Below are positions 24,674-33,254 of a stretch of 64,000 nucleotides of DNA, one piece after another. Below the pieces are notes generated by a model, which was given only the letters and a program-made list of their open reading frames with translations, did no database searches and was not told the origin of the DNA. Numbering within the stretch: position 1 is the first letter of the stretch; each line of letters opens with the position of its first letter. Source of the stretch: CAZENU01 sp965222125 (GTDB lineage Bacteria; Chloroflexota; Dehalococcoidia; Lucifugimonadales; CAZENU01); the NCBI GenBank assembly GCA_965222125.1, contig CBDCTC010000005.1, forward strand, positions 248,001 to 312,000, given 5' to 3'. Made by a program: the position numbers and the translations under genes.

Positions 24674-25082
24674 CACGAACGTTGTCTCGGAGCTAATGCT
24701 CCCAAGTCCGGCCGACGCGGTCATTGAGTGGGCATCCGCCCAAGAAGCCCACACGTTGTACTTCACGACCATCAGCGAAGCCGAGCTGCGTTACGGCGTT
24801 GCGATTCTGCCGATAGGCAGGCGCCGAGAGCAACTGCTTGCCGCGGTCGAAGGGATGCTTCGGGAAGACTTTGCGGGGCGCGTTATTCCCTTTGACAGAC
24901 AAGCGGCCCGGGCGTACGCCGAGATAGCCTCTACACGCCGCGCCGCCGGACGTCCTATCCACTATGCCGACTGTCAGATCGCGGCTATTGCCCGCGCTGT
25001 TGGTGCGTCGGTGGCGACCAGGAACGTACGCGACTTCGAAGGGTGTGGGATCGATGTCATCAACCCTTGGGACGCGGGTTGA
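24660..25082 (+). CDS. FitB-like PIN-domain toxin
   Basis: A 140-aa PIN RNase: MIVVDTNVVSELM (Asp5, Glu11), ISEAELRYGVA, HYADCQIAAIARA and ATRNVRDFEGCGI carry the acidic residues and spacing of FitB. Start ATGATCGTCG was chosen because family members begin there. It is convergent with the next gene, stop codons 5 nt apart. All key residues are present, so the module looks functional. Confidence 0.88.
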   Translation: MIVVDTNVVSELMLPSPADAVIEWASAQEAHTLYFTTISEAELRYGVAILPIGRRREQLLAAVEGMLREDFAGRVIPFDRQAARAYAEIASTRRAAGRPIHYADCQIAAIARAVGASVATRNVRDFEGCGIDVINPWDAG

Positions 25083-25087
25083 GTCGT

Positions 25088-26818
25088 TTAGCTGATCTCT
25101 GGGTCGGGTTCGCGCAGGCCTAGCGCTATCATGCGTTCCCGTATCTCCTCCAGCAGACCGGGCTTGAACTTCAGCCGCCCCCTCCTGTCCAGGGGTCTCT
25201 CCCGGTCGTACATCGACTGCGTTTCGTAGAAGCAGTACCCGGCCAGCTTTCCGCTCTTGTAGGCGTACTCGAGCTTGTCTGGCCGGGACATGGCGCCGTG
25301 TCCGACCTGGCGGCTCAGGTGGACCGGAACGCCGGCGGCTTTGGCTCCGCCCAGCATCTCCAGCACGAGGCCGTCCGTGAGGGTGACGTCCGGGTCCCAC
25401 GCCCTGCTGAACAGCGTCGCCTCGTCGGCCAGCCCGGAGCTCAGCCAGCCGCGCCAGTCGAACTCGATGTTGCCTGGCCGGCTGCGCGTCCTGCCCTGGC
25501 ACGCGTCGGGGCGGAACGACTCCATCTCTGCGTGTACGGACAGTCGCTTTCCGGCGGCCGACAGGCGCGTCTTGGCGGACCGCAGGAACATGTCGAAGAA
25601 CTCGCCCCTCAGCTTGCCGAGCAGATCGGGGTCGTACGGCTCCGTGTCGGGGTTAGCGCCGTACCGGCGCTCGTACTCCCGCGCGACCGGCTCGTTGAAG
25701 CCGTATATCTCCGGGGTGTTCGTCCAACTGCTGTGGCACGATATGCGCACGTCGACGCCGTCCACTCCGGCGGCGATGCACTGGCCCACCCAGTCGAGCC
25801 AGTACTCCCTGACCTCGGGGTAGGCCTCGCAGACCGAGCCCGAGAGATATTCGTTCCGTCCCCGCGCGAACGCGATCACGCCGTCGGAGCCGGACGACCC
25901 GGGGCACGAGTTGGAGACGTCCAGCCGGACGACCTCGTCGCCGACGCCCGCGTCGTACTCCAGGTCGCCGGTGCGGAAGTCCCGGTTCGGCCTCCACACG
26001 GCCTTGTGGCTTGCGACGACGATCGGTACCGGCCGGTCGCCGGGCCCGTAGGCTCTGACCATCTCGAAGGCGGTGTTGGCGAACGTGCCCTCGTCGTCGT
26101 CGAAGGTCGTCGTGACCGCTATGAACGGGTCTCGCAGGTCGAGCCCGGTCAGGTCCAGCACGCGCACGGAATCGCCCTTTGAGCTAACGTGATCGCCCTG
26201 CATCGAGCGGACGTCATCCGGGCACCTGGCGACCGACTCGTTCAGGTCGAACGACACGTCCTTCTTGCGGTACCCGACGTTGTCGGCGCTGGTCCAGATC
26301 TCGAGGTGCTCGCGTCCGACGCGGACCGGCGCCATGTCCTTCTGACGGAGCTGGATCCGCCGCACCGAGACGTCGTTGATTCCCACGGGCAGATCGGCGG
26401 TGCGGGCCTTGACACGCAGCTCCGGTCGGGCGAGTACCCAGTCGTCGACGATGTAGACGCCGCCGATGCCCGGCAGCCCCGGGTGCGCCAGGATGCGCGG
26501 GATGTTGGCGGGGTTGGCGTGGGTCGCGCCCGTCTCGTAGGGCTTGATCGTCGCGAAGAACTCCATGCCCCGCTCGTGGGCCGACCGCGCGCCGGCGGCG
26601 ATCGGCTCGCCCAGGTTCGCGTGAGTCTCGGCCCCGTGAGTGCCGAAGCTGAGATAGTCGACGACGCCGCGTTGGTAGAAGTTCCAGTAGACGCGGGTCG
26701 CGCCCATCCACTGGAGGCGGTCGATCAGGTCGTCGACCAGCTCCGGCGTGAAGGTGATGTCGATGTAGTCGTCGGCGAAATCGACCAACGCCGAGACGAC
26801 GAAATTGTCCTTGCCCAT
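25088..26818 (-). CDS. Unidentified TIM-barrel-like protein (576 aa)
   Basis: Not recognised at family level. The order DLIDRLQWMGATRVYWNFYQ, ERGMEFFATIKPYETG, YPEVREYWLDWVGQCIAAGVDGVDVRI, RLSVHAEMESFRPDA and KAAGVPVHLSRQVGHG suggests an alpha/beta barrel like glycosidase-type catabolic proteins, with a beta-rich insertion at about 130-290. Strands ending in Asp/Glu (GVDGVDVRI; VHAEMESF) could carry acid residues. GGAGG sits 8 nt before the ATG. An in-frame extension upstream to 27052 crosses a palindromic repeat and is not credible. Cytoplasmic by lack of a signal peptide. Confidence 0.6.
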   Translation of the reverse strand: MGKDNFVVSALVDFADDYIDITFTPELVDDLIDRLQWMGATRVYWNFYQRGVVDYLSFGTHGAETHANLGEPIAAGARSAHERGMEFFATIKPYETGATHANPANIPRILAHPGLPGIGGVYIVDDWVLARPELRVKARTADLPVGINDVSVRRIQLRQKDMAPVRVGREHLEIWTSADNVGYRKKDVSFDLNESVARCPDDVRSMQGDHVSSKGDSVRVLDLTGLDLRDPFIAVTTTFDDDEGTFANTAFEMVRAYGPGDRPVPIVVASHKAVWRPNRDFRTGDLEYDAGVGDEVVRLDVSNSCPGSSGSDGVIAFARGRNEYLSGSVCEAYPEVREYWLDWVGQCIAAGVDGVDVRISCHSSWTNTPEIYGFNEPVAREYERRYGANPDTEPYDPDLLGKLRGEFFDMFLRSAKTRLSAAGKRLSVHAEMESFRPDACQGRTRSRPGNIEFDWRGWLSSGLADEATLFSRAWDPDVTLTDGLVLEMLGGAKAAGVPVHLSRQVGHGAMSRPDKLEYAYKSGKLAGYCFYETQSMYDRERPLDRRGRLKFKPGLLEEIRERMIALGLREPDPEIS

Positions 26819-27008
26819 AAGGTCCTCCTGCGGCCCTGAGCTTCCCCGCGCGCCGGGACGTCCTAACCCGTCATGGATCGAGTATAGCGCACAAGGCGCC
26901 GCGGCAGTCCCCGGCCCGTCTTCGCCCCGCAGACCATACGAGCCAGAATCGCGGCGTAGGGTAGCGGATAACTGTCCATAGTCGAGAAGCCCACACGACC
27001 CGATCATC

Positions 27009-27053
27009 CTGAGTAGCGCCGGTGCTTCACCGGCGCGTATCGAAGGGCGCACG
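27009..27053. repeat. Dispersed palindromic repeat, copy 3
   Basis: CTGAGTAGCGCCGGTGCTTCACCGGCGCGTATCGAAGGGCGC, with the stem GCGCCGGTG-CTT-CACCGGCGC. Same frame as the copies at 2385, 12892 and 35930. Confidence 0.75.
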
Positions 27054-27125
27054 CAACCCTTTTGCCATTGGTGGTGTCTGCCCCGCCCAAAGACCGAGTT
27101 GCGTTCGGGGCCACGCGAGCCAGCC

Positions 27126-30100
27126 TCAGCCGATGGGCCATCCCCCGTGGGATTCGATCGTCTCGTCGACGCGGGCCATTATCCCGGGTGTTTCGGCCAG
27201 AGCCGCGCAGATGCGACGGTAGTGGACGATGTCTTCGTAGGCTAGGGTACGGCGCCGGCGGTCCTTGAGCCACTTCTCGGCCGGGCGGTAGCCGCCAATG
27301 GTGAATTCCCAGGTCTCGGGCGTGACGCCTTCGAAGTACTGGCTGGCGTTGATGAACACCCGGCCCGGCGTGCCGTCGAGAGGCGGCGTATCGAGCGGCG
27401 GTGCATAGCGCACCTTTTCGACACGGTTGTCTCCCGTCACCGGAAAGGCCGGTGCATCCTCGCCCTCAGACTCCATCAGGTGCAGGGAGGTCAGGCGTTC
27501 GCCAAGCTCGACGAGGGCCGCGAACAGAGTGCGGTCCCCTGTGAACGGCACCCGCGGGAAGTCCGACTTCAGGAAGTCCGCGTAGCGGCGACGGTACTCC
27601 GGGCTGTGCAGCACGGCGTATATGTAGTGGAAGACGTCCTCCGGCCCGAAGGACTCCCGCAGGTTGCAGGGGCCGTCCGGTTCGAAGTCGAGGCCGAGCG
27701 AGGATCCAACCGCCTCTACAAATCCCTGGTCGAGGTTCGGTTCGCGCTCCAAGCCCAACCGCTCCTGCTCTTCTGTGGGATAGGTGTACAGAGGGAAAAG
27801 GCAATTGCCTCCACGTCTGAATAGGTTGAAGTCTGGCGGTGATTCGGACACGAAGCCTAAGTCCCATATCCTTGAGCCAATCACCTGACCGGCGCGGCCA
27901 ATGCACAGTCCCACATTAGGCCCAGCCAGCATGTGACGCATGACTCCCGACCGCGGCCTACAAACGAAGCCGCGTGATTGCCCGGTATAGTATGTCCAAC
28001 GCTCATCGAATGGCCGATACAAGACCTGCGTTACATGCGCGTCCGCATCCGGGTGCGAACGGACATCTGCCTGTGCCCATCCCACTTCCCAGTCCTGCAC
28101 GTCTCTCCCCAGGTTGAAGCGGACCCTTGCGTCTTCTTCAGAGAGCCCCGCGAAAGTGGACGCCACTTGCCTCATTTCGTCGCGCGTCCACCGGATCGCC
28201 AGCTTGTCGCGGGCAGTCACTATGCCCACCGAGTTGGTAGGGAACACGTCCGTCATCCCCCATCCCGCCTCGTACTCCTCGGCAAGGGTCTCGTCCCTGG
28301 GAATGAACAGATAGCGAGGCGATTTCGGGGTAAGCTCTGCCCACTGAGTCGACTCGACATCGTTCGCGGCAAGCCACCCGTACTTGCCGCCGTCCGGTCC
28401 CTTGTCCCGTTCGCCCCATACGTCCGCGTGGAACACGCGGGCGGGGTCCTTCGTCACACCCGTCGAATCTTCCTCCTCGAACAAGAACGGCAGCAAGCCC
28501 TGGTCGTCTTCCCCTCGCTTCACGAACAGCCCTATTGCGACGCCCTGCTGTATGTCGAAGACGTTCTCGTCGTTGCCACCGTCCGGAGCGCGCTCCTTCT
28601 TCTTCGAGTTCCCGTGCAGGTCGAGTAGGTATATTTCGTCGAAGGTTTCCATCAGGCTCTGGCGCATGCCGCGAAAGGTCGGGTTGTCCAGATAGCTGTG
28701 GTTGGTGACGAATCCCAGCACGCCCTCGCCGGTGCGCTCTATCCGCCACTGCGCGAAGCGAATGAACTTCACGTAGTCGTCGTTCAGCCACTTCGGGTTC
28801 CGCTCGCGCAGCGGCTCTCCGTCGGCATGAAAGTAACTGCCCGTCGCTTCCACTCCATCCGTACCCCGCAGCAGGTCCCTTATCCATGGCCCCTTGTTGG
28901 CGGAGTGTCCGGAGTAGGGAGGGTTCCCCAGGACGACCATCACAGGCCGGTCGCGCTTCACAGCGTCCGCGCTCGTGGCCTCCCGCGCGATCTCATGGGC
29001 GAAGAGCGGGCCTCCAGTGGCTTCGTGCGCCTCTTCGAGAGTGTTGGTTAGGAAGACGTTGAGGCGCTCCCCGCCGGGTATCGCGAATCCGGCTTCGGCG
29101 CCGGCGATCTCCAGGGCGAGCTTCAGGTGGCATATCGCGTAGGGCGCCATCAGCAGCTCGAAACCGAACAGCCGCGGCAGCAGATGGTCTCGCACGTAGT
29201 CTGGCCACGCTCCCGCGAGCCCCTTGCCCTCGATGGCCGCCCGGATCGACGTGACGACCTCTCTGAGGAAGGTGCCGGTGCCGGCTGCGGGGTCGAGAAT
29301 CAACACGCGAGGGCTCTCTGCCAGCGTCCCGTCAGCCGCCTCGAAGTCGACCACATCCGTATTGGCAAGGCCGTCCGCGAGATCGAACCGGTCGCGTAGC
29401 AGCAGATCGACGCTGCGGACGATGTAGGACACGACCGGCTCTGGCGTGTAGTAGACGCCTCGCATCTCGCGCAGTTCAGGGTCATACGCGGCCAGGAAGT
29501 CTTCGTAGAAGTGCACTACGGGGTCCTCTTCCACGGTCCGGCTGCCGAAATCGGTGAGAATTGCCTCCATGTCCGCCCGGTCGAGCAGCGTCGCCAGATC
29601 GTCCACGATCCAAGCGATGCGCTGGTCGATACCCGGCCCGGCGATCCGTCCGAAAACATCCCGCAGGAACGGCGTCGTCTCGGCGAAGACGGCGGACTGG
29701 CGCGTGAACGGCCCGGAGCCCGGCTCATGGCGGCACCGCGCCGCGAACAGCCCGTAGGCCGCGGTCTGAGCCTGCATATCCGCAAAATCGAATGGCGAGA
29801 GGTCGCTGATCAGGACTTCCCGGTAGGCGTTCAGCAGATCGTGCAGGGGACCCGATTCGCCCTCCTGAGCGAGTATGCGGTTTACGCCGTCACGCAGGAG
29901 CCTGGCCTTAGCCGCCGTCCGTTTGGCGAGGTTGCGGGGGGTTCCGACGGACGGCGTGGTGGCGGTGAAGAATGCGTCCACCAAGGCGTCGACCTGCCGG
30001 GCTCCGGCACTATCGAATATGACCCCGCCGTGTCCGCCCAAACTCCCGATTCGCTCCGACCCGCGCAGTTCACCGTCGGCGTACCAGCGGAATTCCAGAT

Positions 30101-30422
30101 AGTCCGTGAGGATCAGGTTCGGTAAACCCGCGCGGTAGCGCCCAAGCTGATCGGTAGACTCCGCGTGTGCCAGGCTCGCTCCGATGTCTTTGCATTCGAT
30201 GTGGCCTATCGGTACGCCGTTATGCTCAACGATGAAGTCCGGCGCGCCGCACTCCACGTGCGCAGGCTCGTTGAGCGCCGTCGTCCCCTCGCCGCCGAGT
30301 GCCTCGACGAGCGTCTTCAAGGCGGGGCGGTAGCTGTGCTCGGTCGCCAGGCCGGTGGAACGGGTTTCCTCTATCGACCTCAGGTATGCGCGAATGGCGC
30401 TGGCGGCGTCTTGGTTTGTCAC
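27126..30422 (-). CDS. Single-chain restriction-modification enzyme (type IIG / ISP-like)
   Basis: 1098 aa combining nuclease, N6-adenine methyltransferase and specificity parts. An N-terminal PD-(D/E)xK nuclease: Asp62 in APDFIVEH, Glu76 and Lys78 in GHIECKD. A helical linker leads to YTPEPVVSYIV, motif I DPAAGTGTF (377-385) and motif IV NPPY (500-503). The remainder (about 620-1098) matches the type ISP/LlaBIII-like specificity region. The helicase of true ISP enzymes is missing, so it should act like a type IIG enzyme, cutting near its recognition site without translocation. The GTG at 30422 has GGAAGGAA upstream; an ATG at 30473 is possible. No separate R, M or S gene is adjacent. Confidence 0.85.
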   Translation of the reverse strand: MTNQDAASAIRAYLRSIEETRSTGLATEHSYRPALKTLVEALGGEGTTALNEPAHVECGAPDFIVEHNGVPIGHIECKDIGASLAHAESTDQLGRYRAGLPNLILTDYLEFRWYADGELRGSERIGSLGGHGGVIFDSAGARQVDALVDAFFTATTPSVGTPRNLAKRTAAKARLLRDGVNRILAQEGESGPLHDLLNAYREVLISDLSPFDFADMQAQTAAYGLFAARCRHEPGSGPFTRQSAVFAETTPFLRDVFGRIAGPGIDQRIAWIVDDLATLLDRADMEAILTDFGSRTVEEDPVVHFYEDFLAAYDPELREMRGVYYTPEPVVSYIVRSVDLLLRDRFDLADGLANTDVVDFEAADGTLAESPRVLILDPAAGTGTFLREVVTSIRAAIEGKGLAGAWPDYVRDHLLPRLFGFELLMAPYAICHLKLALEIAGAEAGFAIPGGERLNVFLTNTLEEAHEATGGPLFAHEIAREATSADAVKRDRPVMVVLGNPPYSGHSANKGPWIRDLLRGTDGVEATGSYFHADGEPLRERNPKWLNDDYVKFIRFAQWRIERTGEGVLGFVTNHSYLDNPTFRGMRQSLMETFDEIYLLDLHGNSKKKERAPDGGNDENVFDIQQGVAIGLFVKRGEDDQGLLPFLFEEEDSTGVTKDPARVFHADVWGERDKGPDGGKYGWLAANDVESTQWAELTPKSPRYLFIPRDETLAEEYEAGWGMTDVFPTNSVGIVTARDKLAIRWTRDEMRQVASTFAGLSEEDARVRFNLGRDVQDWEVGWAQADVRSHPDADAHVTQVLYRPFDERWTYYTGQSRGFVCRPRSGVMRHMLAGPNVGLCIGRAGQVIGSRIWDLGFVSESPPDFNLFRRGGNCLFPLYTYPTEEQERLGLEREPNLDQGFVEAVGSSLGLDFEPDGPCNLRESFGPEDVFHYIYAVLHSPEYRRRYADFLKSDFPRVPFTGDRTLFAALVELGERLTSLHLMESEGEDAPAFPVTGDNRVEKVRYAPPLDTPPLDGTPGRVFINASQYFEGVTPETWEFTIGGYRPAEKWLKDRRRRTLAYEDIVHYRRICAALAETPGIMARVDETIESHGGWPIG

Positions 30423-30605
30423 GGCGTTCCTTCCAGGCAGCACACGTCGAATCGGCGGCCATGGATGCACCATTATGGGGCAAGGTCTCCTGACCTTCCA
30501 GTACCATTCGACGTGAACGGTAGCGTAGGGTAAGGGACGGCGTGCTGTTGCCCGTGGCGGTTGGGGCCAGTATCATGCCCGCAGCCCACGACGCGGGAGG
30601 ATCGC

Positions 30606-31475
30606 TTGACGCAGAAATCGCAGGACGGAGAGCGCGCCGCCTGGACCGTGGAGGAGATCGAGGCTCGGCTGGGGGCGTCGACGGTCGCGTTCCGGCACCC
30701 GCCGTACCCGCGCCCGATCGGCGCGAGGGAGATCGCGGCGATGCGGGAGGCCGGGCTCACGCGCATCGAGGTCACCGGCATCAGGTCGCCACACGGGTTC
30801 GACTTCACGGATCGCGGTCAGCTCTCGGAGGTCAAAGCCGCGTGCCGGAACGAGGGCGTCTCCGTCGTCTCGGTGCACGGGCCGAACCGCGGCTACGCCT
30901 CCGAAGACGAGGGCGAGCGGCGGCAGGCCGTGGGCGACGCCGTGAACGCCGCCCGGGTCGCCGAGGAGCTGGGCGCCGGCGTCATGGTGTGTCACTTCGG
31001 CACCGACGAGCGCTCCGAGCAGTCGGTCACCGACGTGCTCGAGCAGACGGGCGACTCGACGCTGCGTCTGGCGGTCGAGAACGGCAAAGACCTGCGGGAC
31101 TTCGCAGACATCGTCGACAGGGTGGGCTCGGACCGGTTCGGGATGATCGTGGACATCGGCCACACGCGGGACGCCGACGGCGTGAACCCGTTCACCAAGC
31201 CCGAGGCGGCGCGGCGGACGATGGCCCAGTGCGGCGACAGGCTGATTCACCTGCACCTCCACGACTTCAGGGAGACGGACCACCTGGCGCCGATGGACGG
31301 CGACATAGAGTGGGGCGAGATATTCGAGGCGTTCCGCGACATCGACTACGCGGGGATGTTCATGTTCGAGTCGGCGTGGAGGGACACGGCGCGAACGCTC
31401 GACCCCGATTACGTGCTGGCCAGGACGGCGGCGTTTCCGCGGAGCTTCGCGGAGCGGTACGGGGCCGCGTCGTAG
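30606..31475 (+). CDS. Sugar phosphate isomerase/epimerase (xylose isomerase-like TIM barrel)
   Basis: 289 aa of the AP-endonuclease-2/xylose isomerase-like barrel family. AVENGKDLRDF, GMIVDIGHTRDADG and LIHLHLHDFRETDHLAPMDGDIEWGEIF contain the metal ligands (Glu, Asp/His, His, and Glu near the end in FMFESAW). TTG at 30606 with GGGAGG 7 nt upstream was chosen; earlier in-frame codons have no ribosome site. It opens a run with two amidohydrolases and a CocE hydrolase, probably a catabolic operon whose substrate is unknown. Confidence 0.8.
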   Translation: MTQKSQDGERAAWTVEEIEARLGASTVAFRHPPYPRPIGAREIAAMREAGLTRIEVTGIRSPHGFDFTDRGQLSEVKAACRNEGVSVVSVHGPNRGYASEDEGERRQAVGDAVNAARVAEELGAGVMVCHFGTDERSEQSVTDVLEQTGDSTLRLAVENGKDLRDFADIVDRVGSDRFGMIVDIGHTRDADGVNPFTKPEAARRTMAQCGDRLIHLHLHDFRETDHLAPMDGDIEWGEIFEAFRDIDYAGMFMFESAWRDTARTLDPDYVLARTAAFPRSFAERYGAAS

Positions 31476-31515
31476 CGGCTCCGGCTAGCGGGCTGCGCCC
31501 GGAGGTACTTACAGC

Positions 31516-32313
31516 GTGGGACAGGTCGACCTGAACTTCAAGCCGAGCGTGCCGGTGTTCGACGCAAACGTCAGCATCGGCAGGCGGCACGACAAGCGCG
31601 TCGCGGTCGACACCGTGGACGGTACCCTGAAAGAGATGCAGCGCGCCGGCATCGGCCGCGCGCTCGTCTACTCGCCTCACGCGGCCTACTGGGACCCGGA
31701 GGAGGGCAACGAGATACTCCTGGAGACGGTCGCCGGCCGTGCAAGCCTGGTGCCGCAGTTCGTCGCGAGCGCGTTCGACGACCTCGACAGGTTCGCCCGC
31801 TCGGTGGAGGACAACGGCATCCGGGCCGTGCGTATGCTGCCGTCGCTGTACAAGTACGCGTTCCGGGACTGGGCCGTCAAGCCGTGGCTCGACTGGATGG
31901 CGTCCGAGCGCATACCGCTGTGGCTGCCCGTACAGTACCCGACCCATGTGGACGAGAACTACGGTCGGGCCAGGAACCTCGACCCGACGGAGGTGTACGA
32001 CACGCTCTCGGCACACCCGGACCTCCACGCGGTGCTGTGCGACTTCCGCGACGAGGACTTCCCGTGGCTGTTCCTGCTGCTTAAGAGTCTGCCGAATCTC
32101 TATCTGGAGCTGTCGGGCTACGTAGTGCCCGACGGAATAGCGATGGCTATGGACGCCATCGGCGAGGAACGCATCCTGTTCGGCTCGCGCTTCCCGGACG
32201 CCCCGATGTCGCCGCACCTCTACCACCTCCACCACTACGGGTTGAGCGATTCGGCGCTGAGGAAAATCTGCGGCGGAAATCTGGAGCGACTCCTCGGTAT
32301 GGAGCAGCGATGA
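31516..32313 (+). CDS. Amidohydrolase-2-fold protein lacking the HxH motif
   Basis: A 265-aa TIM-barrel protein related to amidohydrolase-2 enzymes (ERILFGSRFPDAPM is the C-terminal family motif) but strand 1 reads VFDANVSIG where HxH metal ligands belong, and the usual Asp motif is FGSRFPD. It may have lost metal-dependent catalysis, or use a different set of ligands. GTG start; GGAGG about 10 nt upstream. The next gene overlaps by 4 nt (ATGA), so the two are coupled. Confidence 0.75.
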   Translation: MGQVDLNFKPSVPVFDANVSIGRRHDKRVAVDTVDGTLKEMQRAGIGRALVYSPHAAYWDPEEGNEILLETVAGRASLVPQFVASAFDDLDRFARSVEDNGIRAVRMLPSLYKYAFRDWAVKPWLDWMASERIPLWLPVQYPTHVDENYGRARNLDPTEVYDTLSAHPDLHAVLCDFRDEDFPWLFLLLKSLPNLYLELSGYVVPDGIAMAMDAIGEERILFGSRFPDAPMSPHLYHLHHYGLSDSALRKICGGNLERLLGMEQR

Positions 32314-33065
32314 ACACCCCGGTGGTCGACTTCCACTACCACGTCGGAAGCATGGGCCGCGCCGGACTGCCGGCGAAGCCCGATCTGTACCTGCGGGTGA
32401 TGGACGCCGCCGGGGTCGACCGCGCCTGCATCAACGGCGCGATACACGGCGACGCGAAGCGCGGCAACGACCTGGTGGCCAGCTTCGTCGACCGGCACCC
32501 GGACCGCTTCATACCCGTCGCGTTCGTCAGCCCTCACTACGGCGACGAGGCGGTCGGCGAGCTGGAGCGCTGCTTCGACGAGCTGGGCGCGAAGTTCCTG
32601 AAGATATATGCCGACTTCCTCGGCCGGCCCCACGACGATCCGGTCTACTTCCCGACGTTCGAGTTCTGCGACGACCGCGGCTTGGCCGTGTTGCATCACG
32701 CCAGCTACCCGTTCGACCCGAAGACGCTCCACTTGCCGGACAGGTACAGGGCGCTGCACGAGCGCTTTCCGAACGTCGTGTGGGTGCTGGCCCACGCGGG
32801 AGCGGGCAACAGGTGGGACGCCGTCGAGACGGTGCGCGAAGTGCCCAACGTATACCTGGAGACGGCGGCTCGCGCCGCGCCCGCAGGCTCGATCGAAAGG
32901 GTGGTCGCAGCGGTAGGCGCCGACCGCGTGCTCTACGGGTCCGACATGCCTGTCTTCGACGCCCGGCACCAGGTGGGGCGGATCGCCACCGCCGACATAT
33001 CGGAGCAGGACAAGCGCAAGATACTCGGGCTCAACGCGATCAGGCTATTGGGCCTCGATTCGTAG
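32310..33065 (+). CDS. Amidohydrolase-2 family hydrolase
   Basis: 251 aa with VVDFHYHVGSM (HxH), GLAVLHHASYPF, VVWVLAHAGAG and RVLYGSDMPVF, the ordered metal and catalytic motifs of the amidohydrolase-2 family. It overlaps the partially degenerate paralogue before it by 4 nt, which suggests that the two form one functional unit (an active and an inactive subunit is possible). Confidence 0.82.
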   Translation: MNTPVVDFHYHVGSMGRAGLPAKPDLYLRVMDAAGVDRACINGAIHGDAKRGNDLVASFVDRHPDRFIPVAFVSPHYGDEAVGELERCFDELGAKFLKIYADFLGRPHDDPVYFPTFEFCDDRGLAVLHHASYPFDPKTLHLPDRYRALHERFPNVVWVLAHAGAGNRWDAVETVREVPNVYLETAARAAPAGSIERVVAAVGADRVLYGSDMPVFDARHQVGRIATADISEQDKRKILGLNAIRLLGLDS

Positions 33066-33083
33066 CTCGCGCACCCCGCGACG

Positions 33084-33116
33084 TGTAACGGGCGGGTTTC
33101 AAACCCGCATCTACGT
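33084..33116. repeat. Intergenic hairpin (GCGGGTTTCAAACCCGC)
   Basis: A perfect palindrome at 33092-33108 extended by TGTA/TAC arms. It lies after the amidohydrolase stop and could end that transcript, but lacks a T-run. The following 140 bp before the CocE gene hold no gene. Confidence 0.55.
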
Positions 33117-33254
33117 ATTGCTCAAACCCGGTCGTGAGCAGGGAAAGGAGTCGATTCGTGGCCGCCTACCCCTGACTCTTGGCATCGTTTGCGGTAGAGT
33201 ACGCAGTCAGCCAGCCCCCGCTTTCTTCTCTTTCTTCTCAGGAGGCCGAACAAG

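Noticed and set aside
26819..27052. N-terminal extension of the 576-aa protein to 27052
   Set aside because: The extension crosses a palindromic repeat and the ribosome site GGAGG belongs to the ATG at 26816-26818.
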